From: an uncultured Eubacterium sp. | Lineage (GTDB): Bacteria > Bacillota_A > Clostridia > Lachnospirales > Lachnospiraceae | Direction: 5' to 3' | Assembly: GCA_910589045.1 (NCBI GenBank) | Contig: CAJUSH010000024.1 | Coordinates: 1-50,229, forward strand | Length of the DNA: 50,229 nucleotides | Part shown: in pieces, positions 41,078 through 49,943 of the stretch | How the letters are laid out: every line of letters starts with the position of its first letter | Position numbering within the stretch: position 1 is the stretch's first letter | Notes under the pieces: model-generated | The model's database searches: none | Told to the model about the DNA's origin: nothing | Seen by the model: the letters and a program-made list of their open reading frames with translations, nothing else | Made by a program: the position numbers and the translations under genes

Positions 41078-42067
41078 TCAGGCTTTGATTGCAGGCGTAT
41101 CAGCCTTTGCACCCAAAAGCTCCTTGAGCTGGTCATCCAGCTTCAAAACAGAAATGGAGAAGCCTGCCATATCAATCGAGGTCATGTACTCGCCCACATA
41201 GGTATCCACAACCTTGATACCTTTCTCCGCCAGCACGTCAGCCACACGGTTGTTGATGATGTAAAGCTCCATCAGCGGTGTGGAGCCGGAGCCGTTGACC
41301 ATCACGGCGACCTCGCTGCCGCTGTAGTCGATGTCCGCCAGAATCTTCTCCAGCAGATGATCGGTGATCTCGTTCGCGGTCATCATCTTCTCGCGGTGGG
41401 TTCCCGGCTCACCGTGAATACCGATGCCGACCTCCATCTCGTCCTCTGCCAGCTCAAAGCCGGGCTTGCCGCTTGCGGGAATCGTGCTGGGAAGGGATGC
41501 CGCACCCATGGTGCGCACATTGTCGATAACCTTCTGTGCAACTGCCTGTACCTCGTCAAGCTCTGCCCCGGTCTCTGCCATCGCACCCGCGATCTTGTGT
41601 ACAAAAACGGTTCCCGCCACGCCGCGGCGTCCGACCGTATACAAGCTGTCCTTCACTGCCACGTCATCGTTGACAACGACCTGCTTTACCTTGATGCCCT
41701 CCATCTCGGCCATCTCTGCCGCCATCTCGAAGTTCATCACGTCACCGGTATAATTCTTGATAACCATAAGAACGCCCTTGTCAGTCGCGATCGCCTTGAT
41801 GCCCTCTAAAATCGCATCGGATGCGGGTGACGTATAAACGGCGCCTGCCACTGCCGCGTCTAACATACCCTCGCCAACATAGCCCGCATGTGCCGGCTCA
41901 TGTCCGCTTCCGCCGCCGCTGATCAAGGCAACCTTACCCTCCTTCTTGTTGGCACGCACAATTACATTATGTCCGTCAATCTTCTTCAAATACTTCGGAT
42001 ACGCCTTCACCAGGCCCTGGATCATCTCGTCCTCAACGGTCTCCACGCTGTTGATAAATTTTTTCAT
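41078..42067 (-). CDS. dhaK: Dihydroxyacetone kinase subunit DhaK
   Basis: This 329-residue subunit binds dihydroxyacetone as a hemiaminal on a histidine, seen here in GIGIHGEPGTHREKM (about residue 219). Other motifs are ALISGGGSGHEPAHAGYVG and AGAVYTSPASDAI for substrate binding, and MVNGSGSTPLMELY. The set dhaKLM converts dihydroxyacetone to DHAP with phosphate from PEP. The ATG has GGTGGAGG upstream. It is the first gene of the operon, behind promoter 42144-42172 and a leader with a hairpin (42101-42134). Confidence 0.96.
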   Translation of the reverse strand: MKKFINSVETVEDEMIQGLVKAYPKYLKKIDGHNVIVRANKKEGKVALISGGGSGHEPAHAGYVGEGMLDAAVAGAVYTSPASDAILEGIKAIATDKGVLMVIKNYTGDVMNFEMAAEMAEMEGIKVKQVVVNDDVAVKDSLYTVGRRGVAGTVFVHKIAGAMAETGAELDEVQAVAQKVIDNVRTMGAASLPSTIPASGKPGFELAEDEMEVGIGIHGEPGTHREKMMTANEITDHLLEKILADIDYSGSEVAVMVNGSGSTPLMELYIINNRVADVLAEKGIKVVDTYVGEYMTSIDMAGFSISVLKLDDQLKELLGAKADTPAIKA

Positions 42068-42100
42068 CGCAAAATACCTCCACCATTATGATTTATTTGA

Positions 42101-42134
42101 GAAAAACCTGCCATGGCGGGACTCGCCCCACCAT
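42101..42134 (-). promoter_or_regulatory. Leader hairpin before dhaK, possible antitermination site
   Basis: On the minus strand ATGGTGGG (42134-42127) pairs with CCCGCCAT (42120-42113), with one G-U pair and a 6-base loop. GGCAGG and TTTTT follow within six bases. It begins about ten bases after the predicted transcript start and precedes the dhaK ribosome site. It resembles a weak leader terminator and could be the target of GlpP or another RNA-binding regulator. Confidence 0.45.
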
Positions 42135-42143
42135 CATGGTTTT

Positions 42144-42172
42144 ATTCTAACATTTTCATAGATGGGATTCAA
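42144..42172 (-). promoter_or_regulatory. Promoter of the dhaKLM operon
   Basis: On the minus strand -35 TTGAAT (42172-42167) and -10 TAGAAT (42149-42144) are 17 bases apart. The transcript should start near 42137, giving a leader of about 70 bases. Confidence 0.75.
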
Positions 42173-42268
42173 ATTTTATTTGTTGATTTTTTACGAATCC
42201 GAAAATCTGTATAAACCTTTTTTCGTCATAATGCGCAAAACCGGCCGCACGCGCGGCAAAAGCGCCGC

Positions 42269-43984
42269 TTATTTCAGGTGCATCCGGTAGCGGTTGATGC
42301 ATGCAAACAATTCCTGCCGTCTGGGAAGCATCAGGTTGCCGGGAACATCGCCCGCCGATGCACGCCCGGTAAAAAGAGCGCCGAAGCCCCGCTTTTCCAC
42401 ACCCGCATACACCGCATCTACGAGCGTCCGGATCGTATGCGTTCCGTCAAAGCCGCCCTCCTCCAGATATTTCATCATATAGCCAAGCGCATGGAGCTGA
42501 CCGCTGTCCACAAGCTGCTCCACGTAGCGCAGATCTACCGTTTCCTGTCCAACCGAGATTGAATCCCGGCCCTGCACCTTCAATTTGATGCGCCCCTTAT
42601 AGACAATCTGCGGATGCCTGCGGGGCCTGCGCGCAAAGGAAGGGCGCTCCATGCGGCGCGGTGCCTGTGCCACCGCCGGATAGTCCTTTGCCAGCTCCTT
42701 TGCGTAGTCGGTAATATCACAGGGCAGGTAGCTGTCCATCTGGATTATCGTATCCGCCACGTCAATGTAGGAGCCGCAGCTTCCCGCGACTAAAACCGTG
42801 GAAATGCCGTAGTCCTCCCACAGCTCCTTCACCCGCTCAATATACGGGGTGATCGGCTCCTTGTCCCGGGCGATGACACGCTGCATCAGCTCGTCGCGGA
42901 TCATAAAGTTGGTCGCACTCGTATCCTCGTCGATTAAAAACGCCGTGGCGCCCGCTTCCATCGCCTCCACGACATTGGCCGCCTGGGACGTGCTTCCGCT
43001 GGCATCCTCACTGTCAAAGCACTCCGTAGATTTCCCGTTCGGCAGATGCCCGATAAACATGGATATGTCCGTGTGCCAGATGCTGCGCCCGTCCTCTGCA
43101 CGGATTTTCACCGCATCCGCGTCAGTCAGCACGTACTCCCTGCCGTCCCCCGCGATGTGGGAATACACGCCGCGCTCCATCGCCTTTAGCAGCGTGGACT
43201 TCCCGTGGTAGCCGCCGCCCACCAGAAGCGTAATCCCCCGCCGGATACCCATGCCGGAAATATCCGAGCCGTCGCTTTTCTTTAATGTCACGCGAAGCGA
43301 CTGGGGCGACCGGAATGCAACCGCACTCTTCATCGGCTTATCCGACACACCGGAAGCCCGGGGCAAAACGGCACCGTCCGCCACAAATGCAAGAAGCTCC
43401 TGCTCCTTCATCTGTCTGCGCAGCGCGGCCTGATCCGCCGCCAGCTTCACCGCGGCCTGCGCCGCCTTCCCATTGATGTTTTTGTAAAAAAGGGCACGCT
43501 CCACGCACTGGGGAAGGAACTGGAACAGAATTTTGATCAGCTCCCTGGCATTGATGGTGCGCCCGTTCGCCGGGAAGCCTACCTCAAAGCGGGCAAGCAC
43601 ACTGCCGCTTGCGGCATCAATCTCCAGCGCACTCCTGCGCGCCACCTCCTGCCCCGGCCGCATCACCGAAATGACGCCGCTTTTTCCCGAGCCCTTCGCC
43701 TGAAAGGAAAATTTCCCCGTCTGCTCATAAAAGCAGCGCAGCAGATAATCCTCCATAGCCGTCTTCTTTTCCGCGGTATCGATATTTTCCGCCGGAATGC
43801 CGGCCACATTCCCTGCCAGCTCCACATGCAGGCTCGAAGGCGCCGCAAAGGGGTCGCCCTGCACATGGTCGATAAACAGCACGTAATTTTCAAACCGCCA
43901 CGCGCCCGCGGTGCTCTTGTAGTTCGGGTAGCCCCTGTGGTCGATGCTCTCCAGCAGCTGCCGTAAATCCTTTTCTGATTTCAT
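42269..43984 (-). CDS. ABC-class predicted ATPase (COG3044)
   Basis: The 571-residue soluble protein matches the ABC_ATPase family of predicted P-loop ATPases. It has the N-terminal family segment LLESIDHRGYPNYKSTAGAW, a Walker A in LLVGGGYHGKSTLLKAMERG (about residues 251-270), DVSMFIG-like and QAANVVEAMEAGATAFLIDE (Walker B, ending in DE) with TSATNFMIRDELMQ, and VLVAGSCGSYIDVADTIIQM. No membrane segments are present, so it is not a transporter. Its cellular role is not known to me. The start has AGGAG nine bases upstream. It is 12 bases after the VOC gene in the same direction, so the two probably share a transcript. Confidence 0.88.
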   Translation of the reverse strand: MKSEKDLRQLLESIDHRGYPNYKSTAGAWRFENYVLFIDHVQGDPFAAPSSLHVELAGNVAGIPAENIDTAEKKTAMEDYLLRCFYEQTGKFSFQAKGSGKSGVISVMRPGQEVARRSALEIDAASGSVLARFEVGFPANGRTINARELIKILFQFLPQCVERALFYKNINGKAAQAAVKLAADQAALRRQMKEQELLAFVADGAVLPRASGVSDKPMKSAVAFRSPQSLRVTLKKSDGSDISGMGIRRGITLLVGGGYHGKSTLLKAMERGVYSHIAGDGREYVLTDADAVKIRAEDGRSIWHTDISMFIGHLPNGKSTECFDSEDASGSTSQAANVVEAMEAGATAFLIDEDTSATNFMIRDELMQRVIARDKEPITPYIERVKELWEDYGISTVLVAGSCGSYIDVADTIIQMDSYLPCDITDYAKELAKDYPAVAQAPRRMERPSFARRPRRHPQIVYKGRIKLKVQGRDSISVGQETVDLRYVEQLVDSGQLHALGYMMKYLEEGGFDGTHTIRTLVDAVYAGVEKRGFGALFTGRASAGDVPGNLMLPRRQELFACINRYRMHLK

Positions 43985-43996
43985 GTCCCATCGCTC

Positions 43997-44395
43997 CTAT
44001 AGCTTCTGCAAAAATTCAATCGGTTCTTTATTCGGTCCCTCGATCAGGAAATAACGGATGCCCTTTTCCCAGAAGGGAAGAAATACGATTTCGTCGCTCT
44101 CCAGGAACGTAAAGCCGCTCTCCTTCGCAGCCGCATAAGCGGCCTCGATATCGGGCACATTCAGTGCGATGTGGTCGATGGAGCCCCGCTCCATCGCAGC
44201 CTTTTTATTTTCATACGTCTCGATCAGAATATCGCCCGCCTGCAAAAAGGCGACCGGGAAATTTCCCCCTCTTTCATTGAGTGTCTCATAGACAAGCTCA
44301 AACCCAAGGCTCGTATAAAATTGCTTTGTCTTTGCAATATCATTCGTCGGTATACCGATGTGCTGAATCCCCGTCACAAAATCCATCAGCTTCAT
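43997..44395 (-). CDS. VOC/glyoxalase-family protein
   Basis: This 132-residue protein has the paired beta-alpha-beta-beta-beta modules of the vicinal oxygen chelate superfamily: GIQHIGIPTNDIAKTKQFYT, FLQAGDILIETYE, then DHIALNVPDIEAAYAAAK and YFLIEGPNKEPIEFLQKL. His in QHIGI, Glu in ILIETYE, His in IDHIAL and Glu in PIEFL can form the metal site. The family includes glyoxalase I and epimerases; given the nearby glycerol/DHAP genes, methylglyoxal detoxification is tempting but unproved. The start at 44395 has GAGGGGG nine bases upstream. Confidence 0.85.
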   Translation of the reverse strand: MKLMDFVTGIQHIGIPTNDIAKTKQFYTSLGFELVYETLNERGGNFPVAFLQAGDILIETYENKKAAMERGSIDHIALNVPDIEAAYAAAKESGFTFLESDEIVFLPFWEKGIRYFLIEGPNKEPIEFLQKL

Positions 44396-44528
44396 AAAAC
44401 AGGACCCCCTCTTTTTTATTTTTCGTTCGTATGTGTCTTCCATATCACGCCTGCGCCAGGAGTACCTCTATCCCGGCAGGCAAGCTGCACAGCTTTACTT
44501 TACTCCTTTTTCCCGGTTCCTGCAAGCG

Positions 44529-45872
44529 CTATTCTCCCCCGATGCGCCGCCTCCACACGCCGCTCACATAGCGGAGGGCGCCCACAAGCGCCGCGGCGCA
44601 CCAGGTGATCGGCGAGACGAACCACAGCCCGTAATAGCCAACGAACCGCGAAAGCAAAAACGCCAGTCCGATACGCGTCACCACCTCGCTAACGCCCATC
44701 CAGATCGTGACCGGGATGTCCCCCACCGCCCGCAGCAGGTTGTGGAACAGCGTGAGTATGCCAACGCCGATCAGAAACGGCGCAAAAATGCGCATGTACT
44801 CTACACCGTAGCGAACGGACTTTTCACTGTCCGTAAACATCCGCATAAGCACGGGCGCCGCAGCATAGATCAGCGGCGAGATGACGGCGTACCCCGCGAT
44901 GCACATCAAAACCGTGCTCCGAAGCCCGGCCCGGATCCGCCCGATATTTTTTGCGCCGGTGTTCTGCCCGGTGAAGGTGCCAAGCGCCGTACCCAGCGCA
45001 TCCCCGATCTGCATTCCGAGCCCTTCCACCTTGATGCACACGCCGTATGCAACCACAAGCGCCGTGCCGTACGTGTTTACGACCGCCTGCAGCGTCATAT
45101 CCGAAACGGAGATAATACTCATCTGCATCGCCGCGGGCAGGCCGTACACCAGCATCTTTTTTCCGATCTGTTTGTTGAGCCGCAGCTTTTCCCTTTGCAG
45201 GCGAAGCTGCGGCAGCACCTGCCACGCATAGCAAAGGCATGCGAAGCCCGAGATAAGCTGTGCGAGAATCGTCGCAAACGCCGCGCCGCCCACGCCCATC
45301 GGGATGACCGCCACAAACAGCCAGTCCAGCAAAATATTGAGCGCGCTGGAAACCCCGAGGAACACCAGGGGAATGACGGAATTTCCCAGGGAGCGCAGCA
45401 CCGCGGAAATCCAGTTGTAGAGCATCGTTCCCACACAGCCCGCACAGATGAGCCGCAGGTAAAGCACCGCCTCCGCCAGCACCTCCCGGGGTGTCTGCAG
45501 CACAAGCAAAAGAGGTTTTGTACCCAGCACGCCCACGACCGTTACGAGCACCGTCATGCCCAGGGCCACAAAGACAGACGAAAAAAACGTCTCCTCCACC
45601 GCCTGCGCGTCCCCGGCACCGTAATACTGTGACATGACAACCGTGACTCCGGTCGTCAGCCCGATAATGAGCGAAAACATAAAATACATGCCGACGCCCG
45701 CCACGCTCACCGCCGCAAGGGAATTATCCCCCAGATAGTGTCCCACGATGTAGGAATCCGCAAAATTGTAGATCCGCTGGAAAATCAGCCCCAGCAATAC
45801 GGGCATGGCAAACCGCAGTATCTGCGGCGCAATACTGCCCCGGGTCATATCCACCACAACTTCTTTTTTCAT
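44529..45872 (-). CDS. MATE family efflux transporter
   Basis: The 447-residue membrane protein has 12 predicted helices in two related halves, with typical MATE segments: ILRFAMPVLLGLIFQRIYNF, DSYIVGHYLGDNSLAAVSVA, GVTVVMSQYYGAGDAQAVEE, and in the second half KKMLVYGLPAAMQMSIISVS and GTFTGQNTGAKNIGRI. It probably exports cationic drugs or metabolites in exchange for sodium or protons. The start at 45872 (MKKEVVVDMTRGSIAPQILR) has GAGG about ten bases upstream and matches the family's N terminus; an earlier in-frame start at 45917 is less likely. It stands alone. Confidence 0.93.
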   Translation of the reverse strand: MKKEVVVDMTRGSIAPQILRFAMPVLLGLIFQRIYNFADSYIVGHYLGDNSLAAVSVAGVGMYFMFSLIIGLTTGVTVVMSQYYGAGDAQAVEETFFSSVFVALGMTVLVTVVGVLGTKPLLLVLQTPREVLAEAVLYLRLICAGCVGTMLYNWISAVLRSLGNSVIPLVFLGVSSALNILLDWLFVAVIPMGVGGAAFATILAQLISGFACLCYAWQVLPQLRLQREKLRLNKQIGKKMLVYGLPAAMQMSIISVSDMTLQAVVNTYGTALVVAYGVCIKVEGLGMQIGDALGTALGTFTGQNTGAKNIGRIRAGLRSTVLMCIAGYAVISPLIYAAAPVLMRMFTDSEKSVRYGVEYMRIFAPFLIGVGILTLFHNLLRAVGDIPVTIWMGVSEVVTRIGLAFLLSRFVGYYGLWFVSPITWCAAALVGALRYVSGVWRRRIGGE

Positions 45873-46330
45873 AGAACCGTTTCCTCTCTTCCGCCTTCCC
45901 GTACCGACTTGATACACGCCGACAAACGGGCGCTTCGTAAATCATACCATCCAGGATGCACATAAGCAAGACCCCCGGTGCACATTGATGCAGACATTTT
46001 ACTGCATAGATGTACGCATGACGCGCCTTTGCCTTCACGGGCACACACTCCCTTCCTCCGAAGGCTGACCGTTTCGCCCTCCAGCAAAAGAGTCCGGTCG
46101 CAAAAATACCCGCAGCAGCGTGGAGCGTTTATGTGAGGGCACAAATTTTCAGATACCTTTTAACGCTGATAAAATTAACTTAATCTATCAGTTTGGGGAA
46201 CAGACTAAAGCGGAAACTGACCAAGCGTGACCATTCCATAAAGACAAGGTTAACAAGAGCAGAAGAACAGGCAACAGAGCAGAACGAAACGGAGGGCGGA
46301 AGAAATTTATTATAATCTTAAGTAAGTCAG
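45873..46330. other. Intergenic region without recognised genes
   Basis: This stretch between the MATE gene and the repeat at 46331 has no reading frame with a ribosome site and recognisable product. The only structure noted is an inverted repeat ATGCAG/CTGCAT (45988-46007). The right part (46150-46330) is AT- and purine-rich. Confidence 0.5.
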
Positions 46331-46514
46331 GTTGCTTTTCATGGATCAGGAATGCACATTTTCTGCGCATTCCGTGAGAACATGATTCAGACGGCAGTTT
46401 GGGCTTCGCGAAGCGGTCCTAAGCGCCAGCGGCGCTTGTTTCGGACGGACCGGAGTGGAACGAAGACTTTTCATGTCCAAACTGCCCGTTACTGGTCACG
46501 GAGTGAACAGTAAC
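46331..46514. repeat. Full copy of dispersed modular repeat (184 bp), inverted orientation
   Basis: The left end GTTGCTTTTCAT (46331-46342) and right end GTGAACAGTAAC (46503-46514) are inverted matches of the shared terminal sequence. The linker is present in reverse as GAGAACATGATTCAG (46376-46390). The GGCAGTTTGG/CCAAACTGCC stem is expanded by an inserted hairpin region rich in GCGCC/GGCGC (about 46420-46465). GTTACTGGTCAC/GTGAACAGTAAC forms the end hairpin. It stops ten bases before the Uma2 stop codon at 46525. Confidence 0.8.
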
Positions 46515-46524
46515 AGCCCAATAA

Positions 46525-47040
46525 CTAATACTCCATATCGACCTCCGCAAATAGCTGGTCAAATGTAATGCTCAGATTTGGGAAGTGGACAATTTTCAAT
46601 TCTTCCTTGTTTCGCTCTGTAAATTTGTTCCATAGATAATATTGCGGTTCTCCATTTTCATCATAATCAAGATTATAAATTTCAACCTCCTTCTTCTGCC
46701 AGTCAACAATCCAATACTCGTCTATCTCCTGCTGCCTGTATAATTCTTTTTTGTCTCCGCGGTCGTAATTTTCTGTTGACGGGCTTAAAACTTCCATCAC
46801 AAAACGCGGAATGTCCAAAAACACATTGCCTTTTCTCGCCTTCGCACGGCAATTTATGGAAGCGTCCGGAACAACCGCCTTTTCGTCCCCGTCCTTTGTG
46901 TGCCATCGATATTGTACATTGTCGGAGAACACATAGCATGTGCTGTTTAATAACTGCCCCCTGACCGTAGCGACAAAATTTACATTCACTGCTGAATGCT
47001 CCGGTCTGGCACCTGCCATATCAAGTATCTGAAAATCCAT
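46525..47040 (-). CDS. Uma2 family (DUF820) restriction-endonuclease-like protein, N-terminally short
   Basis: The 171-residue protein matches the later part of Uma2/DUF820 proteins: VVPDASINC, FVMEVLSPSTENYDRGDKKE then LYRQQEIDEYWIVDWQKKEV, with the Asp, Glu and Lys of a PD-(D/E)XK fold. The usual N-terminal segment of about 20-30 residues ending in YELIDG is missing; it begins MDFQILDMAGARPEHSAVNV. A good AGGAGGA lies about eight bases before the ATG at 47040, so the short form may be expressed. It is AT-richer than its neighbours. These genes occur in many scattered copies in some genomes and their function is unclear. Confidence 0.75.
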   Translation of the reverse strand: MDFQILDMAGARPEHSAVNVNFVATVRGQLLNSTCYVFSDNVQYRWHTKDGDEKAVVPDASINCRAKARKGNVFLDIPRFVMEVLSPSTENYDRGDKKELYRQQEIDEYWIVDWQKKEVEIYNLDYDENGEPQYYLWNKFTERNKEELKIVHFPNLSITFDQLFAEVDMEY

Positions 47041-47122
47041 AGAACCACTTCCTCCTGAAGTCATATTGCCATTGTATGAATCAGCATATTACATTCCAAA
47101 AAAAGTTGAAAAGGTGTAAAAT

Positions 47123-47845
47123 CTATTCGGGAATAGTCAAACAACTCCGATTTCGCCGGCCTGCGGGTACTGTTCGCGGCCTGGGAGCGCGCACAAGCGG
47201 TGCCGTCTCCCCGGACAGCCATTTTGCCTCCTCCTTCGTCAGATAAGGCTTCAAGGTCCGGTAAACCTGCCCGTGGTACTCATTTAAGAGCGCAAGCTCC
47301 CGGTCATTCATCAGTGACACATCAATGGCCTCACGGTCAAAAGGCACCATCGTCAGCGTCTCAAGGCGCAGAAATTCCCTGTACTCCGTCTTTTCGTCCT
47401 TCCGGCAGAGCAGCAGATTTTCCAGACGGATTCCAAACTTCCCGGCCTGATAAAAGCCCGGCTCATCCGACATGATCATCCCCTCTTCAAGGGCAGCCGG
47501 TCTGCCCTCCTCCGGATAACGCCAGTATATCCGGTGCGGCCCCTCATGCGCACCCAGAAGATAGCCGACACCGTGTCCGGTGCCGTGATTGTAATCCAGA
47601 TGCTGTTCCCACAATGAAATACGCGCAAGTACATCCAGATTTTGTCCGCAGATTCCCTTCGGAAAATGCGCCGCTACCAGATTCAGATGCCCCCGCAGTA
47701 CCGCTGTGTACGCGTGTATTTCTTCTCGGGTCAGCGCCCCCAGCGCCACCGCCCGGGTCACATCCGTCGTGCCCTCCAGATAATGCCCGCCTGTATCCAG
47801 CAGACAAAGCCCACGCCCGCCTGCGCCAGCGCTTTCCTGATCTCC
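47123..47845 (-). pseudogene. C-terminal catalytic part of an M24 Xaa-Pro aminopeptidase, 5' end lost
   Basis: From about 47845 the frame reads GLCLLDTGGHYLEGTTDVTR and continues through NHGTGHGVGYLLGAHEGP, MSDEPGFYQAGKFGIRLENL to a stop at 47123. All five metal ligands of the M24 fold (two Asp, His, two Glu) are present. The two N-terminal creatinase-like domains, about 350 residues, are absent; upstream DNA encodes a PHP phosphatase fragment in a different frame. Internal in-frame starts such as MTRAVALG (47761) would lose the first metal Asp. It is therefore a truncated remnant. Confidence 0.75.
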
Positions 47846-48153
47846 TCCGATAAAATTTCCCCGCAGACGAGGAGCGTTGCGCGCTCCGGTTCCAGATCCA
47901 CGCTGCCGTCCTCATCCATAATATTCAATTCCACACCAAAAAGCGTCGTCACGCCAAAGCGCTCCCGCGGAATCACTTTCAGATTCTGAAAATAGATGGG
48001 CGCACAGCTTCCCTTCATGCGTGGGCCATGCTCCGTAATGCCGAGCAGCTCCAGATTCTTTTCCTTCGCCGCCTGTATCAACTCCAAAATCGTGCTGTAC
48101 GCATGCCCGCTGGCAATCGTATGCGTATGCAAGTCCATAACGTCTCTTATCAT
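47758..48153 (-). pseudogene. N-terminal fragment of a PHP-domain phosphatase (YcdX-like)
   Basis: The ATG at 48153 has GAGGTG six bases upstream and gives MIRDVMDLHTHTIASGHAYS, NLELLGITEHGPRMKGSCAP, YFQNLKVIPRERFGVTTLFG and VELNIMDEDGSVDLEPE, the first third of a PHP-family metal-dependent phosphatase with its HxH and EHGP motifs. Family proteins run on to about 240 residues with three further metal sites. Here similarity ends near residue 95, and the frame reads out-of-frame M24 peptidase DNA to a stop at 47758. It is the 5' half of a deletion fusion. Confidence 0.75.
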
Positions 48154-48178
48154 GTGTTTCACCTCAGAGTCGTTAAAT

Positions 48179-49894
48179 TTATTTCAAAACAGCTTCCTCC
48201 ATCTGCACAAACTTCACCATGCAGATCTTTTTGCAAAAACAAAAACCGTACTTATAAATTTTCCCGTATCCCTCATCCAGAAGCTCCGCCGCATAATCGC
48301 GCTCCTCGATCTGCGCCAGCGCCGCATCACACAGCGCTTCCATCTGCCCGTATTTTTTCGCGCACTTGATCTCGATGATCATCGCGGGCATCCGCGGATT
48401 ATGCGGCTCTAAATAGAGATCGGGCCTGCCGTTTCCCTTCTCCCGGTTCAAATTGATGCGGTAGCCCCCGATCCCCCCGAGAAGCCCCAGCAGATATCCA
48501 TGGAAAAAATTCTCTGCGCTGTCGTAGTAGCTGATGCTGCCCAGAAGCTGTTCGTTGATGAAATCCTCAATCTTTCCGCAGTCCCCCGCACGCATCCCCT
48601 CATAAAACGGTACCGCGTCATAATCCTTCCTGCGCTCCTCAAACCACTCGCGAATCGTATTTTGATAAATATAGCGGATCTCCTCATTCGGTATCTTCAG
48701 TGTCAGATACAGCGCATTGACCTCGAACCGCTGCGATACCGCCTTTAAATAACCTGTAAAAAACAGGAAATTCCACAGATTATCCTGGCTCTTATGGATT
48801 TCACCGTAAGTGATCTCCTCATGAACAGGCTTCTCCACCGTACCGCCCGCGATCAGATTTTCCACCTCCGTTTTTACGGTATCGTCCGCACACTCGATCA
48901 ACTCCCGCACGATACTGTTAGAGGATGTGTTCGACCAATAGGGCTTCGGATACTCCGTGTTCTGCGAAATGATATCATCCACATAGTTGATCGCGCTCCA
49001 CGGATTATACACCTCCGTGTTCCCAAACAGATAGCCGTCGTACCAGCTCCGCACTTCCTCTTCCCGCGCGCCGATGCCGTAATCCTCCAGCATCGCCTTC
49101 ACTTCCTCCTGCGTAAAGCCAAAATACTCCGCAAATTTCTCATCCAAAATGGAAACGATTTTTAAATTATTCAGCCCCGTGAAAATACTCTCCCTACTGA
49201 TCCGCAGGCATCCCGTCACAACCGCAAGCTCCAGACATTCGTTTGTCTTTAACGCCGACTCAAACAGCGAGCGGATAAAGTCAATCATCTCGTCGTAAAA
49301 ACCGCGGAAAAAAGCATTTTCCAGCGGCACGTCGTACTCGTCAATCAGAATCACCACATTTGTACCATGGTAAGCATGCAGACATCTGGACAAAAAGCGC
49401 AGCGATGTGACATAATCCTCCCGGCCGGCCTGTCTGTCCCGCAGCTGCATAAACTTATCTTTGTCATGCTCTGACATATCTTCTGCCCGTAAGAGATAGC
49501 CATGCCTGTCAAACTCCTCCGCAACTGTCTCCCGCAAGCACGCATACGCCATCCCAAAATCCGGCTGCTTCGCCGATTTGAGTGAGAGTGAGATCACCGG
49601 ATACTGCCCCATAAGCGCCGTATACGCCTCCCCCGCCTCCATAATTTTTGTCCCCTCAAAATAACGGCTGTTGTCCACAACCGCTCCGCTTCGATCGATC
49701 TCCTGCTCAAAAAACGTCCGAAGCATCTGAAGCGCCAGCGTTTTCCCGAAACGGCGCGGGCGGGTGAACAGATTCACCGTCCCGCCTTTTTCCAACAAAT
49801 CCCGGATCAGCAGCGTCTTATCCACATAATAATAAGGTTTTTCGAAGATTTTTTTATAAAATTCCACCCCGATCGGCAACGGACGTCTTTTCAT
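48179..49894 (-). CDS. AAA-ATPase-like protein with C-terminal PD-(D/E)XK nuclease domain
   Basis: The 571-residue protein has the family start LPIGVEFYKKIFEKPYYYVD then KTLLIRDLLE, a P-loop in FTRPRRFGKTLALQMLRTFF (about residues 44-63), Walker B-like VVILIDEYDVPLENA, a sensor-like VTGCLRISRESIFTGLNN, and a C-terminal nuclease-like domain with NGRPDLYLEPHN and AMIIEIKCAKK (D ... E-x-K). This is the AAA-ATPase_like plus PDDEXK_9 arrangement found in many copies in gut clostridia and Bacteroidetes. Its role is not established; defence and mobile-element functions have both been suggested. The start has a G-rich site seven bases upstream. Confidence 0.9.
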   Translation of the reverse strand: MKRRPLPIGVEFYKKIFEKPYYYVDKTLLIRDLLEKGGTVNLFTRPRRFGKTLALQMLRTFFEQEIDRSGAVVDNSRYFEGTKIMEAGEAYTALMGQYPVISLSLKSAKQPDFGMAYACLRETVAEEFDRHGYLLRAEDMSEHDKDKFMQLRDRQAGREDYVTSLRFLSRCLHAYHGTNVVILIDEYDVPLENAFFRGFYDEMIDFIRSLFESALKTNECLELAVVTGCLRISRESIFTGLNNLKIVSILDEKFAEYFGFTQEEVKAMLEDYGIGAREEEVRSWYDGYLFGNTEVYNPWSAINYVDDIISQNTEYPKPYWSNTSSNSIVRELIECADDTVKTEVENLIAGGTVEKPVHEEITYGEIHKSQDNLWNFLFFTGYLKAVSQRFEVNALYLTLKIPNEEIRYIYQNTIREWFEERRKDYDAVPFYEGMRAGDCGKIEDFINEQLLGSISYYDSAENFFHGYLLGLLGGIGGYRINLNREKGNGRPDLYLEPHNPRMPAMIIEIKCAKKYGQMEALCDAALAQIEERDYAAELLDEGYGKIYKYGFCFCKKICMVKFVQMEEAVLK

Positions 49895-49943
49895 TGGATG
49901 CCCCCCGCTTTCTCTCTGCTTTCTTTATCTGATAGAGACAGTA

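Noticed and set aside
44433..45632. Long plus-strand reading frame of 399 codons opposite the MATE gene
   Set aside because: It is rich in His, Arg and Gln with no recognisable fold, and is a shadow of the well-supported MATE gene in a GC-rich region. The same holds for 7901-9043, 16714-17823 and 27230-28294.
47740..47870. Programmed frameshift joining the PHP and M24 frames
   Set aside because: No slippery heptamer with a following stem was evident, and the PHP domain is cut off in the middle of its fold, so a deletion fusion is the simpler reading.
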